Shown here in pieces: positions 1-11,452 of a stretch of 32,322 nt of DNA. This DNA comes from Pelargonium cotyledonis. Taxonomy: Eukaryota; Streptophyta; Magnoliopsida; Geraniales; Geraniaceae. The first letter of the stretch is position 1, and the number at the start of each line of letters is the position of its first letter. Below the pieces are notes generated by a model that did not search any database, had not been told where the DNA came from, and saw only the letters and a program-made list of their open reading frames with translations. Location of the stretch: NCBI GenBank assembly GCA_036897625.1, contig JAYMTA010000286.1:1-32322 (forward strand), given 5' to 3'. Both the position numbers and the translations under genes were made by a program.

Positions 1-197
1 CTGCATCTCAAGTATGTCAGATCATTTTCACTCGTCTCTAAACTAAATTGTCCAACACCGGTAATCACCCCAACAAGACCTGCTAGAAGAAATGCTTCAT
101 ATCTTTGTGTTTCTACTATGACATCTGCTAGCACCTGTGCTTTTATTGTTGGATTAGGCTTGTAATAGATGCAAACTCGTTGGGTGTCACGCTCCAT
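1..197 (-). pseudogene. Ty3/Gypsy-like RNase H fragment, runs off window
   Basis: On the minus strand, a reading frame without stops runs from an ATG at 197 to the window edge (about 65 codons); an in-frame stop lies just upstream. It contains IYYKPNPTIKAQVLADVIVE, which resembles the Y-x-P-x-x-x-IK-x-Q-x-LADFI segment ending the reverse-transcriptase-linked RNase H of plant Ty3/Gypsy elements. It is followed at once by RYEAFLLAGL, resembling the EYEALLAGL motif that normally lies several dozen residues further on, inside a second RNase H-like domain. The two motifs are therefore fused as if the part between were deleted. This suggests a decayed retrotransposon fragment, not an active gene. 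The resemblance is from memory of the family; an unrelated plant gene crossing the window edge is possible. Confidence 0.42.
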
Positions 198-553
198 ATG
201 ATCATCCTATCCGATGTTTTGGGCTTTTATAATATTCGCCATAGGAGTCATTGCTGATAACACAATTAATCTTGTGCGCTAAAAGTTATTATTAAACCTG
301 ATCGAATGATATGAAAAAGACCAAAGCCATTTTTTCGATTCCCAAGTATCGATGATCCCCTCTGAGCTTTGTGTCGACAAAAGAGATTACCATCCTACAT
401 TTAACTCAAGTTGGGCTTCAACAGTGAATTTCAATTAAAGGGGGCATTTTGCAAAATCTCTAATAAAATTTGGCAGAGTAAAAGGGATGTTGAGCAAATA
501 TAAGAAAACTACTCCTGTAAGATAGTTAGTGACCTGTTTGGATCATACAAATA
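198..553. other. Upstream region of the amidase gene
   Basis: No gene is visible here. This AT-rich stretch should hold the promoter and 5' UTR of the amidase gene that starts at 554. An ATATAA-containing run near 495-505 could be a TATA element, but its distance from the start codon is short and nothing else supports it. Confidence 0.3.
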
Positions 554-3500
554 ATGTCAAGTTGTATCGGCATCGCAGCAAATCCAATCAGCAGCTCGAT
601 TAGACTGAGCCGAGAGTACACTAAATTCGCTTCCATACGCGCCACCACCGGCGAGTCAGCTATGGCCGCCAACTCAGTCCGAGTCGCCGCCGCTCAGATG
701 ACCTCCGTCAACGACCTCGCCGCCAACCTCGCCACCTGCTCTCGCCTCGCTAAAGTAAAAAATTCTTCTCCGCTCCGTACTCTAATCGCGTGGTTAATTA
801 GTTAATTTCTTAATCGCACAGTAATCGCAGTATGTGTTCTAATTATTGTGGATTGGTTGGGGTGTTACGATTGCAATTTGTGGATTATTTTGCTCACATT
901 CAAATATTTGTACGAATTTGAACCATCTAATCATCGGAAACTATGTTTTCTTGTATTTTTCTTGTATGTAATTTTTTTTCAGTAAATACACTGTCTGTGG
1001 AGATGAAATCACTGAATGATGATGTTTTTTTGTTTTAGGTAAAATGTCATGCAAACAAATTAATAGTAGATTCACAGTTGATTTTCATTTTCAATTTGGC
1101 CACTGCTGAAACATCATTACTTCATGTTTATGATATGAACTACATTTTGAACTGCATGTGTTGCTTGACAAAGGCTTATTTTGGGGTGATTCAAGAATGA
1201 AGTTTGAATATATGGATGCAATATGTGAAATGGATTTCTAGTCTTTTAGTTTTAAATGAGGTCATATTTTGATTTGCAAACATGAAGATGATATATAGTT
1301 TTCTTTTAATGAATCAACACTATAGTGAGAAATTTATCCATTTTTTATATAATAAAGTATTCATTTCGTAATGAACTTCTTAAATTTTTTATACTATTTG
1401 CCAAAAGTTGCTTCAAATGGTTTGCTCTGTTATATATGAATTACGAAAGTTACTATATGTATTTTCTTGTTCATAGTTTTCTTGGTCTGATAGATTTTAT
1501 CATATGTATCTAAAAAGGAAGCAGCTTCTGCTGGGGCTAGATTGCTTTGCCTACCTGAGACCTTCTCCTACATTGGAGTTCAGCAAGGGGATAGTCTTAA
1601 GATTGCAGAACCTTTAGATGGACCGATTATGCAACAATACTGCTCTCTTGCTAGGTGGTAAATCAGCTCTTGGACCTGTCTTTAATCTTTCAATTAATGG
1701 ATTGCATACATTATGCATTATTGTTGACAAAATTTTGTTCAATTTTATTTCCTCATTTTTGTGTTAAGTCACATTATTCATGTCTTGGTTTCTTTTACTA
1801 GGTTGTTCATGCTTTTTGGTGTCACTTAATTCTGAAATTATGCCATGGACTCATGGGTTTCAATGGCAACATACATATATATGAAACCATTGGGACGACC
1901 TATTTTCAGTCTATTAGCTCACCCACGTGCATGTATGAATTGCAGAGAAACCAACATTTGGTTGTCACTTGGGGGCTTCCAACAAAAAGGATCTGACGAT
2001 TCACATTTGCGTAACACTCATGTTTTGATTGATGATGCTGGGAACATCAACAGCACATACGATAAGATACACTTGTAAGATGCCTTCATATATATCTATA
2101 AACTTCATTATGTAGAATTAGACGCTGGTCTTTTTGCATGTTTGTATGTAATCAGATTGAAGGCTTTGATCTTCTATATCTGGCAGCGGCTATATATACT
2201 CTCTCTTATTTGCAGCGAATTAAATTACACTCATTTTACTGAGACCATTGTGAATCTGCTTAAACCTCTCTGTCAATATTATGTTAGTGACCATCATATA
2301 CATATCTATCTATGGTATAAAAAATTACACCCATTATATACAGACTGCAGCATTAATGGCTGAATAGAATGGCTGATAGTTTTAATGGTTACAATTGATG
2401 GTTGTCAGTAATGTTAGTGGACTGCAATGTTTACAAGTTTCATCTTGAGGTTGTGTCTCCATGCTAATCACTGTAAAGTTATTTTGAAATGCAAAACTAA
2501 ACATCTTTTATGACTTGAAGGTTTGACGTAGATGTTCCTGGTGGAGCGGTATACAAAGAGAGCAGCTTTACAGAAGCAGGTATTTTTCTTTCCTATTTTC
2601 CTGATATTGCAAGCCTGCCAATTTCAGCCTCACTTGCTTTTCTGTACAAGTACAAGGGCTTCTATTATGTTTGATCAAATTCTGAAATATAAGCCTTTGA
2701 ACACAAGAAGCAACATCATTGTTGCTGTTTTTTTCTCTTCCATTATTGGGGTTGTAGGGAGGATTCCTAGGCAGTGGTTCCCTTTCCATCTACAAAATTC
2801 AACAAATAGTTCGTACTCCTTTGGTTTCTGCATGTGAATATTCTAAAATGGTAATCTTTGTAGGTAAGGATATTGTTGCAGTAGATAGCCCTATTGGACG
2901 TTTGGGTCTAACAGTTTGCTATGATTTGAGATTTCCTGAGCTTTATCAGCAGCTCAGGTTCCAACACCAAGCACAGGTACAAGTGTTCATGATTTCATTG
3001 CAATCAGTTCTTAGACACCTAATGTTTGCATTTGAATTGCAATATGCAGGTTTTGTTAGTACCTGCAGCTTTTACTACAGTAACTGGTCAGGCACACTGG
3101 GAAATTCTTCTCCGTGCTCGTGCTATTGAAACTCAGTGCTATGTATGGTGTTAACTCTTATCTCAACATAATTATTCTGTTTCTTCTTCGATTTCATTAT
3201 CATATATAGTTTTAGGAACAAATCAACCCACTAGCTACTAGCCCTTGCTTGGCATCTTGGAATGATGTGAGTAATGTGCACAGGTTATAGCCGCTGCACA
3301 AGCTGGGAAACATAATGAGAAAAGGGAAAGCTATGGCGACACTTTGATTATTGATCCATGGGGAACAGTAGTTGGCCGATTACCTGGTGAGAATAGCAAG
3401 CCATATATATTTCCGTGATGATTATCTCAGAGCTGGCTGGGAGAGAAAGCCTGTTCAAAGATGTATTGTGTCGTCAGAGTCCAATAAAAAAGATGTGTTA

Positions 3501-4318
3501 CATGTTTCTGATTGGAAACAACTGTTTCTCTCTTTGTATTAGAGTACTAAGTACCTACTTCACTTCCGTTTTAATTTCTTCATGTTTGTGTTATGCGTAG
3601 CTGCTCAGCAAAATTAAGCTCACATTTTATTCTGTTTTCAGATCGAGTGTCAACAGGAATTACAGTAGCTGATATTGATTTCTCGTTGATTGAGTCTGTG
3701 AGGAGAAAGATGCCAATCTCAGAGGTAAGCTTCAAGCCATCTCTAGTACTGAAATTTTAGTGAAACTACAGGTTTAAAAGACAAAACGAGAAGGCACAGC
3801 GCCAGTATTTGGGTCATTACAGAGAAAGCAGAAGTTAAATGGCAGCAGCTAGTCATATGCTGCCTTCATATTTTGCGTTTTTATTTTTTTGGTATTATAC
3901 ACGTCGGTCCCAAAATAAGTGCTGTCATTACTAAAAAAAATTTCTCAGAATAAGTGCACTTTTTATTTTGGCAAGTGAATTATACACAAGCTACCAACAA
4001 TGTCCCTTGATAAGAACACTTGGGTTTGTTACAACAAAGGCATATGGGGAAAAGTCAAACTTTAGAGATTCAATCCTTAATTTTGAAAAAGTCAAACAAT
4101 AAACTTATTTTGGAGCAGTAGTGATGTCAAAAGGGCAGTACAAGAGTATTCATGGTAGACTCGGGCAATCATGTACATAGGAACTATGATAGGTTGTTAC
4201 TGTTCGTAAGCATTAAATTGGTTTTAGATCGTATATCTGCATCCAATTGTATGTCTAATGCAATTTTCCATTTCAGCATCGGAAACCCATTGACTTCTGG
4301 CGACCTGCTCCTCTATGA
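554..4318 (+). CDS. Nit1-type nitrilase-like amidase (deaminated glutathione amidase)
   Basis: Nine exons: 554-754, 1518-1654, 1946-2074, 2521-2579, 2864-2976, 3050-3142, 3284-3386, 3642-3724, 4277-4318. Together they give 960 nt, 319 aa, with all phases consistent and GT-AG borders. The product is a carbon-nitrogen hydrolase of the nitrilase superfamily. The catalytic Glu-Lys-Cys triad is visible: E81 in LCLPETFSY, K153 in YDKIHLFD and C194 in LTVCYDLRFPELY. Family-wide Nit1 signatures include LRARAIETQCYVIAAAQ and SYGDTLIIDPWG. Enzymes of this branch hydrolyse deaminated glutathione, a side product of transaminases, so the role is metabolite repair. The first 36 residues precede a second in-frame ATG at 662 (MAANSVRVAAAQMTS) and are Ser/Arg-rich and poor in acids, like an organelle transit peptide; the core enzyme starts at the second Met. 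The related omega-amidase (Nit2) is the main alternative, but the sequence follows Arabidopsis At4g08790 closely as I recall it. Confidence 0.93.
3900..4118. mobile_element. Degenerate Stowaway-like MITE in the last amidase intron
   Basis: The last intron (3725-4276) holds a 219-bp stretch whose left end reads CGGTCCCAAAATAAGTGC and whose right end reads AAACTTATTTTGGAGCAG, an imperfect inverted repeat sharing CCAAAATAAGT. TA dinucleotides flank both ends (3898-3899 and 4119-4120), as expected for Tc1/mariner-type insertions. The end motif resembles the Stowaway consensus (CTCCGTCCCAAAATAAG). A second internal copy of the motif lies near 3945-3970. The ends are diverged, so the exact borders are uncertain. 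Confidence 0.6.
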
Positions 4319-5147
4319 TTCCGAAAAGATGTCATGTTCTTCAGTATCCCTCCTCGGTTCAGATGGTATGTCAAGGCTTTATCAGATTGTCACCGACTGT
4401 TCATTTTTGAAAGATTGCTCCACCTTGTAACTTCTCTACGGGTGTATAGCAACAATTTACTTTGGCAAGCAGACAATCAATGTATTTAGATTTCAGTTTT
4501 ATCCTTAATAACTGGAACAGTTCCATTCTTGAATTAGACGATGACAATTTCATATTCTCAAACAATTCATTCAAGGTTTCATTGGATCCCATTTCTAGTG
4601 TATGATCCGTATATGTTTGATACTAAACGACTAAATGTTGCGAGAAACAATAGATTCTTGATAAGAATCTTCACAGCTACTGTGCCCTAGCAGAGTGGGC
4701 TCTTGTTTCTGTTTTTATATTTAGGCTTTAAATAAGAACAATTTGCTATTGTATGCGAAACAAGATCAAGCAACTAGATCCATAATCAGTAAAGCTTTTC
4801 ACAATAGTTATCATAAAAGATCACCAATGCATGAAATGTTCACTTTTTGAAGAATTAAATGTTCCATTGTCACAAAAGGAAAGAAAAATACACTTGTGGT
4901 TCTAACCAAACCAGGTAAATCGACTACATACAATTATACAAATACCCGTAAAGAATCATTTCTCTTTTCTTTCTATATTTCGAGTCATTTACTCGTCAAA
5001 GACTTTAGTCTTTATCAAGGAAGAAAAGAAAAAGGAATGTGGCAAGAATTTTCAAATCAATCCCAAAACAGAAACCTTTCAAGTATATAACTTTGAACAA
5101 GTACCAACTATTCAAACAATTATAGAGAGCCAGGCTCTCTAAGACAC
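4319..5147. other. Convergent 3' region between amidase and coiled-coil genes
   Basis: The two genes end tail to tail here, 829 bp apart. The stretch should contain both 3' UTRs and polyadenylation sites. It has no credible coding sequence; the short open frames have no recognisable content. A 17-bp palindrome next to the coiled-coil gene's stop codon is listed separately. Confidence 0.6.
5124..5140. repeat. 17-bp palindrome in 3' UTR of the coiled-coil gene
   Basis: AGAGAGCC and GGCTCTCT form a perfect 8-bp inverted repeat around a single central base. It lies 7 nt beyond the stop codon on the transcribed strand. With a one-base loop a hairpin would have to open some pairs, so it could also act as a palindromic DNA or RNA site. 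Confidence 0.6.
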
Positions 5148-8100
5148 TCATTGGAGGCGAAACTCTCGCATATTATCCGGACTGGCAAGGAGATCATAAG
5201 ATACATTGCCTAGGCTGTCTTTAAGGATTGTGATCTGACCTTCTTTTAGAAGCACGTCCTCGTCAAGTGCCTCGATCTTCTTCTTCAGTACATTAACCTC
5301 GGAGTTCAACAACATATTCTTCTCGCTGTATTGCTTTACTTCCTCCCACATCATGTCTCTCTCCTGTGAAACTTTAGGCAACATCCCTCTCATGATCGTC
5401 AGTTCCTTTGTGTGTTCTTGGAGGCTGCTCTGTAGCCGGCTTATGTTCTCATCCTTCTTTAGCATCTACAATGAAGGAACCAATAAAATGAAAATTTACA
5501 ATCACTCCCACTAAATGGTTCTTTAAACGGATAACAAAATTGCATTTATAAAAAAGCTATGAAAATAGATAAAGATAAGTCGGGAAAAGATGATTAGGGT
5601 AATCTTTCAGGCAAATGATGGAAATGCGTAAAAAATCCACATGTACTAATGTTGCATTTAGCATGTGCAAGCAAGGTGTTATTTGTACTTTGTGCAGTGA
5701 CTGTACATACGTATATAGATACACATTCAAATCAATACATGAACATAATGAACTAAAGCGGCTGCCATTAATATATATGAACCTCCCCAGACCCAGACCC
5801 CATAACAGTGGAAGCCTCGTGCAGTGGGCCGCCCTATATACATAATGAACTGAATGAAATAACACGCTATATTTCTCAAACAGATGTAGATTACGGGATT
5901 ACCTGAAGTTCAAGATCCTTTAACTTGTGAGTGGCACAAGAGAGGTTGTCCAATGCAGTTTGAACTTCAAATCTGAGAATGTCATTTCCTCGTACTGCAG
6001 TCGCTAGTTCCGCTTGCAACTGCTCAACTTCTAACTCTTTTGAGTATAGCTTTTCCCTCAATAGACTTGTCAACAGACTTTCTGCTTTGAGTTCAGTTTT
6101 CATGACATCCTGCATATAAGTACCAAAAATGCAAGCTCAAAAAATGCCATGATATAAGTCCCATCTACATAACCAGTGACTTGTCAAGTAGTGAGCAAAT
6201 TACGTAAAATTAAGATACTTGAGTGCAAATTTGGAACAATTACCTCCGAAATTTGATCATTTAGTTGTCCTGTTTCATTAGAACCAGTACGCTGTTGCTG
6301 AGATTTCAAAGCAGCTTGACCAGATTTCTCGTGCAGTAATGCAGACATTGTCTGCAAACTCCTTGCTAGGCTTTCGGTCCCACGCTTAAAACCCTGGATT
6401 TTTATCTCAGCTTCAACGATGAACTGCTCATCTAAACCGCTCTTGTGCTTAATTTCTGAATTTTCACCCGACTTCCCTTTAACAAAGTCCAGTAATTTTG
6501 AAGAGAGTTGGGAGCTTTCGTTTAGCATTGACAATCCTTGATTTTCTAGGCAGCAAATGCGGGTCCACATTTCCTTATCTAGCTTCAAAGTCAATGCGCC
6601 CGTCTCATTTCCATTGCCTTTCAAGCGGTCCAATAAGTTGATATTTTCATGCCGAAGAGAATCAGCTTCCAGCCTACAAGACTCCACCTCCCTTCTCAAA
6701 GCCAGTTCCACTCCTGTCAACCTCATTTGCTCAGTTTGCAATTTTGACACATATTTATCGTATGTCTCACGTGATTGCTTCTTGCCAGTTTCCTCATTCA
6801 ATACTTCTCTCAAGCCGTCAATTGTCTTCTCTTGTTCACTGCAAGTTCTTAGCAATCTTGTAATGGATTTGTGCAACTCTCTGCACTCTTTTCCCTTCTC
6901 TTCAAAATTTCTCCGCATGCAGTCACGATCTTCTTCTGCAGCTATATACTTTTCTTGAAGTTCGGGAAGTTTTTGTTGTAGAGCTTGGTTCTCCCGACTT
7001 AACTCCTCCACCTTCGTTGCCAGGTCCTTCAGCTGTTGCTCTGAATAGTTTATCCTGCTTATGCTTTCAGTTTCCCTCTCACTGAAACTAGAGACTTCCC
7101 TCTGAAGAGAGACATTCTGCTCTGCAAGCTCCCTAACCCGCTCACGAAGTCTCTGCTCCTCTAACTGGTATTTTTCAAGCTTGAATGACCAGTCACTTGA
7201 CCTTCTGTCCAACTCTTTTTCCAATGCCAGCTGCAAATCTTGCTTCTCTTTTTCTAGTCTTCGTGTCCGTGACTCTATCTCGGCCTTTGCCAATCTAAGC
7301 TCTTCCTTAGCAGATGCCCTCTCAACCATTTGAGAATGTAGGACGCCTGAAACTTCAAGGGCCAAGCCCATCTTCTCCTCCATTAAATTTCTGATCATCT
7401 GAATCAGTGCTGGTACATCAAATACACCGTCTTGAGGAAATCTCCCATGCCCAAGCTCTTCAGAAAGAAGCATAACTCTTTTCTCAGCTTCCTTAGATCT
7501 TCTCTGTAACTCGGTATCAATTTGCTCTTCCATTTCAATAGACTTCAAACCTTCACTGTCACCCCATACAAAACCTGAGAAATCCTCCCCATCATAACCA
7601 TTAATTGTTTCGTATGGATCATCCAGTGAATAACTTTTTCTGCTAGGGACATCTGGGTTTGAATCAAAGCAGGATCGAGCATAGACATCATCAATAGTAA
7701 TAGGATCATTAAACTCCCATGAACTTGTTTTTGGCATATGAGACTGAGAGAGTCTCTCAATCACATTTTTCGCAAGTCTGCGTGGAGACTCATGCCCAAA
7801 TCCATTCTCCCAATCTCTAGATGAGAAATGATGGCGGGTACCTTTTGCTTCTCTAAACGAATGAGACCTGGGTTTATCCTTGAAACTATCTATTGGTGAG
7901 GTCGGTGCAGGATACTGAACTCGCGGGGGGCGCCTCCCACCACCACTTCCATTTCCAACACAATTTCTCTGATAAGAACCATTATTCACATTGCTCCTTT
8001 CCTGCTGCGGTTGCTGCTCCACATCAACATAGCGATCTATAGTGTTGTTGCTTGAGCAATTGGAAGAGCTTCCCGATGAATCATGATGAACTCTAAAAGA

Positions 8101-8546
8101 ACTAGGCCTCTCCAATCCTCGTACATTTAAACTTGCTGATGTGTCGTACTGATGTGCCTTGGATTGCCTCTCGGGAGTAGAAGTGCGACTACTGGCAAAA
8201 TCCACAAATGCAGGAGTTTAGAATCAATAAGTTAGTAGTTTTAAATAAAGCGCAAAGCAGATACATTCAGAATTAGCTTATTAGGGACTAACCGGGATAA
8301 ACGGTTGCATTTGTTGTTCAAAGTGTTGCTCTTACTACTTAAAGCAGATCTGTTATGATTGCTTGGGGGAGACAAGTTCCCTTGTTCCAAGCCATCAACC
8401 AGAAAGGCAGCTGATGTCAAAGAGCGGCTCCTCCTAAGACCCAGACTGGTACTAGAGCTATCCGATACTTGTTTCCGTGGCTTGGAAAAAAAGTTCATCA
8501 CTTTTCGGAAACTGTTGTCACCCTTTTCTCCGGTTTGGTTAGTCAT
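5148..8546 (-). CDS. Long coiled-coil protein (At3g55060/At2g39300-like, golgin/CLIP-like)
   Basis: Four coding exons on the minus strand: 8546-8293, 8191-6244, 6109-5903, 5465-5148. Together they give 2727 nt, 908 aa. The N-terminal third is basic and Ser-rich, with RRSRSLTSAAF and RTSTPERQ, and low-complexity Ser/Asn/Gln and Gly stretches, and is probably disordered. From about residue 305 to the C-terminus it is almost continuous heptad-rich coiled coil rich in E, K, L, Q and R (for example LEKEKQDLQLALEKELDRR), with short breaks. No enzyme motif, signal peptide or membrane segment is visible. It matches the plant family annotated as golgin- or CAP-Gly-linker-like, whose function is not well defined; a structural or tethering role is inference. 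The ATG at 8546 opens an exon preceded by a 5' UTR exon, and the first residues (MTNQTGEKGDNSFRKVMNFF) are a plausible start. Confidence 0.88.
8191..8197 (-). promoter_or_regulatory. Tandem NAGNAG-type 3' splice site
   Basis: The acceptor of coding exon 2 reads TTTTGCCAG then TAG on the minus strand, so two AGs lie three bases apart. Splicing at the first gives R-S-R-T-S-T-P-E-R-Q; the second drops one Ser (R-R-T-S-T-P). Both keep the frame, so two isoforms differing by one residue are possible. Confidence 0.6.
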
Positions 8547-11030
8547 CTATAAATTTTCAATTATAAAAGATGGCTTCAGCACACCTCTAGCTTCCGACTC
8601 TGATCTGTTGTAACAAGCTCAGTTCAGATTAGTGTCTCAATGTACCTGTAAGTAAGGGGAAAACAGCAATGAAATAAATTTAAGAAAATAAAGGACGAAA
8701 TATGATGTTTAGAATCTAATAGAGGAAATGGTGCAGTGATGAGATTTCTAATCATGAGAGAAACCCTCAAAACGTTTAAGAAAAATATTACATATTTTAT
8801 TTTTTTGATCGACCTAAGACACCTATGCTTATGTCACAGGATAGGGGAGCCTAAATCCCAATATTTGAGGGGAATCCGTCTCTTGAAAGCTTTTTATCTT
8901 TACAACAGAAAGAAAAGGGATCAACCAAACCTGAACTTCAGTAGGCTATAACTCAACTATGATACGTAATTAAAAAATAACAAAAGATATATGTGCTATA
9001 CAACTCCCTACGTGTACAAAATTTGGAAGACATAGTTACAAACTAAGTTATTTAAGTGCAATACAGCGTAGTAGGGAAAGATCAGATTATGCACTATGAA
9101 ATTCAATCTAAAGTAAGAATAAAGCAACTAAAAACATTTTAGCGATTCTCTTCCATCTCCCGAGATACTGTAATTCAAAAAGCTAGTATTCTACCCCGAG
9201 TTTCCCCTTTCTCAGATAATTCATAAGAGATCTCCTTTATGCTATTCTAAATACGGATTATCTGCTTGACATATTCCCTTCACATTTAAGTTCCTGATAT
9301 GTGCATAGTTATTCTTGTTATTTTGATAGGATACTCATACTCTAAAAAAAGTTTAAAGTAGGGTTAGTATGCTCGTTCCTCTAGCATTTGAAGAAAATGA
9401 TAAAACAACAGCTCGAATAGCAAAGACAAGAAAAATATCCTGAAACTAGTGTCTAGAAAAACTCTCAGAACCATAACCATTGAACAATAATAATGATGAC
9501 AGCTTTACACTATAAAGTAAAATATATGTATATATATTAGAATACAAAAACAAATCAAAGTTGTATATTCAGAAGTTCTGTTACAGAACACATATAACCT
9601 CAAACACAAAAGATAAAGCGACAAAACCATAGTGTTGCTCACACAAAATCTAGAAAGCATCACGGGAAACAAAGGACGGAGCACTTGGAATAGAAAGCGC
9701 AAACATGGATGGTTTGAAGTCACACTATCATATAAGAACTTACACTAAAAGACACAGCATCTTCTGTTCAACATGTTTTAAAGTAAAAGCAAGGGTTTTC
9801 AGATTCTTTGCAGCTTTAACGCCTAGTCTTCCCAGAACAAGTATGAGTAACATATCTTAACCATATAATTAGGAGTGACATGAAATATGTGAGTGATTTT
9901 ACTTTCAAGAAACAAAGCCGTAGGTACTATAACAGTATTGTATTATAAATTTCAGTTCAGCAACCACTTTTGTCATAGACAAAAGTAGACCAAGAAACAG
10001 AATCAAAATATTTTACACCTCAATAGCTCTACGATACGATCTTGCTCAGCGCCAAAAACGCTGCAAAGCTGTATAATTACCATGTTACCCCTTCATACAT
10101 CTACTTAACTCAAAAACATTTCTATCTTCAAGGTTTAGCAGACATGAAACAATAAACAAATCAAACCAGATCACTGGAACCTGACACCAAAAGGGTAAAA
10201 AATATTTTAAAACACTTTTAGCTAATTCAACAAAATCGAGGCATTTCATGGTTATCCTTAAACCTAAAACCCTATGTTCAGTTCCGAGAATCAATTTCCC
10301 TACACTAGCAACATTTTCTTGAACTCCTTATAAGGTTAGTGCTCTGTTTGGTTGCTGAGAAACCAAAAGAGAAGGCAAGCAAAAATAACCAAAAACCTTC
10401 CCTACAGCAACAATCAAAACGAAAAAAGAGAAGCGCATGAGCAATAACATGAATTTCAATCTCGTTTCCTACCCAAATGTCAAAAAAAAAAAAATCCGGG
10501 CAACCAAACAGACACACAAACCAAAAGAATTTGAGAAGAAAAAAGAAGAAGCCAAACTCACCAGAATTTACACAGCACAAGACTCAACTTTTCTCCTCCA
10601 ACAAGCAGAAAATCACAGTAACTTTCTTGAAGAACCACGACCCAGTTCAAGTCAAAGCACCAATCGACAATCTAAACCAAACCCAGAATCAAAATCACTG
10701 TAATTACAGTAAAATTCCAACAACAAAAAAAATCTGAGAACGAAAATGAAAATCACTTACCATTTACAGAGAACGGTGCTCTTCTTCCTGGACAGAATTC
10801 AAAATTCAAAAAACAAACAAACAGCTCCAACTCGGGAAATTCCTAAATTTATGGAGAAACAAAAATGAAAGAGAATAAAAAAACAGATACTAGCATTTAC
10901 TGAGTCACTGATTTGACGGCCGGCCGAAGTAACTACTGAGATTTTAGGAAAATATTCGAAGAGAAAAAAATTGAAACTTTTTATTTTGACGGATTGTGAA
11001 TTGAAAAGATTGGGAAGAGATTAGAGGTTT
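8547..11030 (-). promoter_or_regulatory. 5' UTR of the coiled-coil gene with a 2.1-kb leader intron
   Basis: On the minus strand, a likely donor (TGTAAATG followed by GTAAGTG) at 10760 and an acceptor (TTACTTACAG) ending at 8647 bound an intron of about 2.11 kb. It joins a first leader exon (about 11030-10761) to a second one (8646-8547) just before the start codon. The intron (8647-10760) is AT-rich with no coding sequence I can support; open frames near 9.5-10.7 kb lack recognisable content. The first exon carries an upstream ATG with a 15-codon frame. Its last bases, ATG, join the next exon to read ATG GTA CAT TGA. The transcription start is an estimate. Confidence 0.6.
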
Positions 11031-11194
11031 CGGCAGAGATAAATAATTGGATTTAATGATTAAAAAGACGAAAAAGGATAGGTCAGCTGACCGATTGAAG
11101 GTCCAATCCGAAATAGCTCAGGGGCATTTTCGTCAGTATGAAATTTTTGAAAATTTTGGTGCCGCGCAGAGGAGACGAGTGGGGCTTTGTTAAT

Positions 11195-11202
11195 GTGACG
11201 TA
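11195..11202. promoter_or_regulatory. ACGT-core (bZIP-type) motif upstream of the coiled-coil gene
   Basis: TGACGTAA lies about 165 bp upstream of the estimated transcription start of the minus-strand gene. It matches the TGACG/ACGT core bound by plant bZIP factors. One short motif has little predictive weight on its own. Confidence 0.3.
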
Positions 11203-11452
11203 AGTTGCACTCACACACCCCACAGACCACTTACATTACCATTAGTTACAATTGAATTTAATGGGTATAAGTTCATAAATTTTATGACAATTTTGAGAGT
11301 TTTTACATAAAGAATTATGTTATTCCGTCGCGAATTACTTATTAATATCTCGAATTAACGGTGAATAGTCTTTGAAATATGACATTTCTATGATACAAAT
11401 GGAAAAAAAATGTAAGACATTTTAACAATAACTTTTTATTAATGCAAATACT

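Noticed and set aside
6557..6958. 133-codon plus-strand open frame
   Set aside because: It lies antisense to the coiled-coil exon 2 and is a by-product of that exon's composition.
10437..10737. Overlapping Lys/Gln-rich plus-strand frames of 86-88 codons
   Set aside because: They lie in the leader intron of the minus-strand gene, in A-rich DNA, with no family resemblance.
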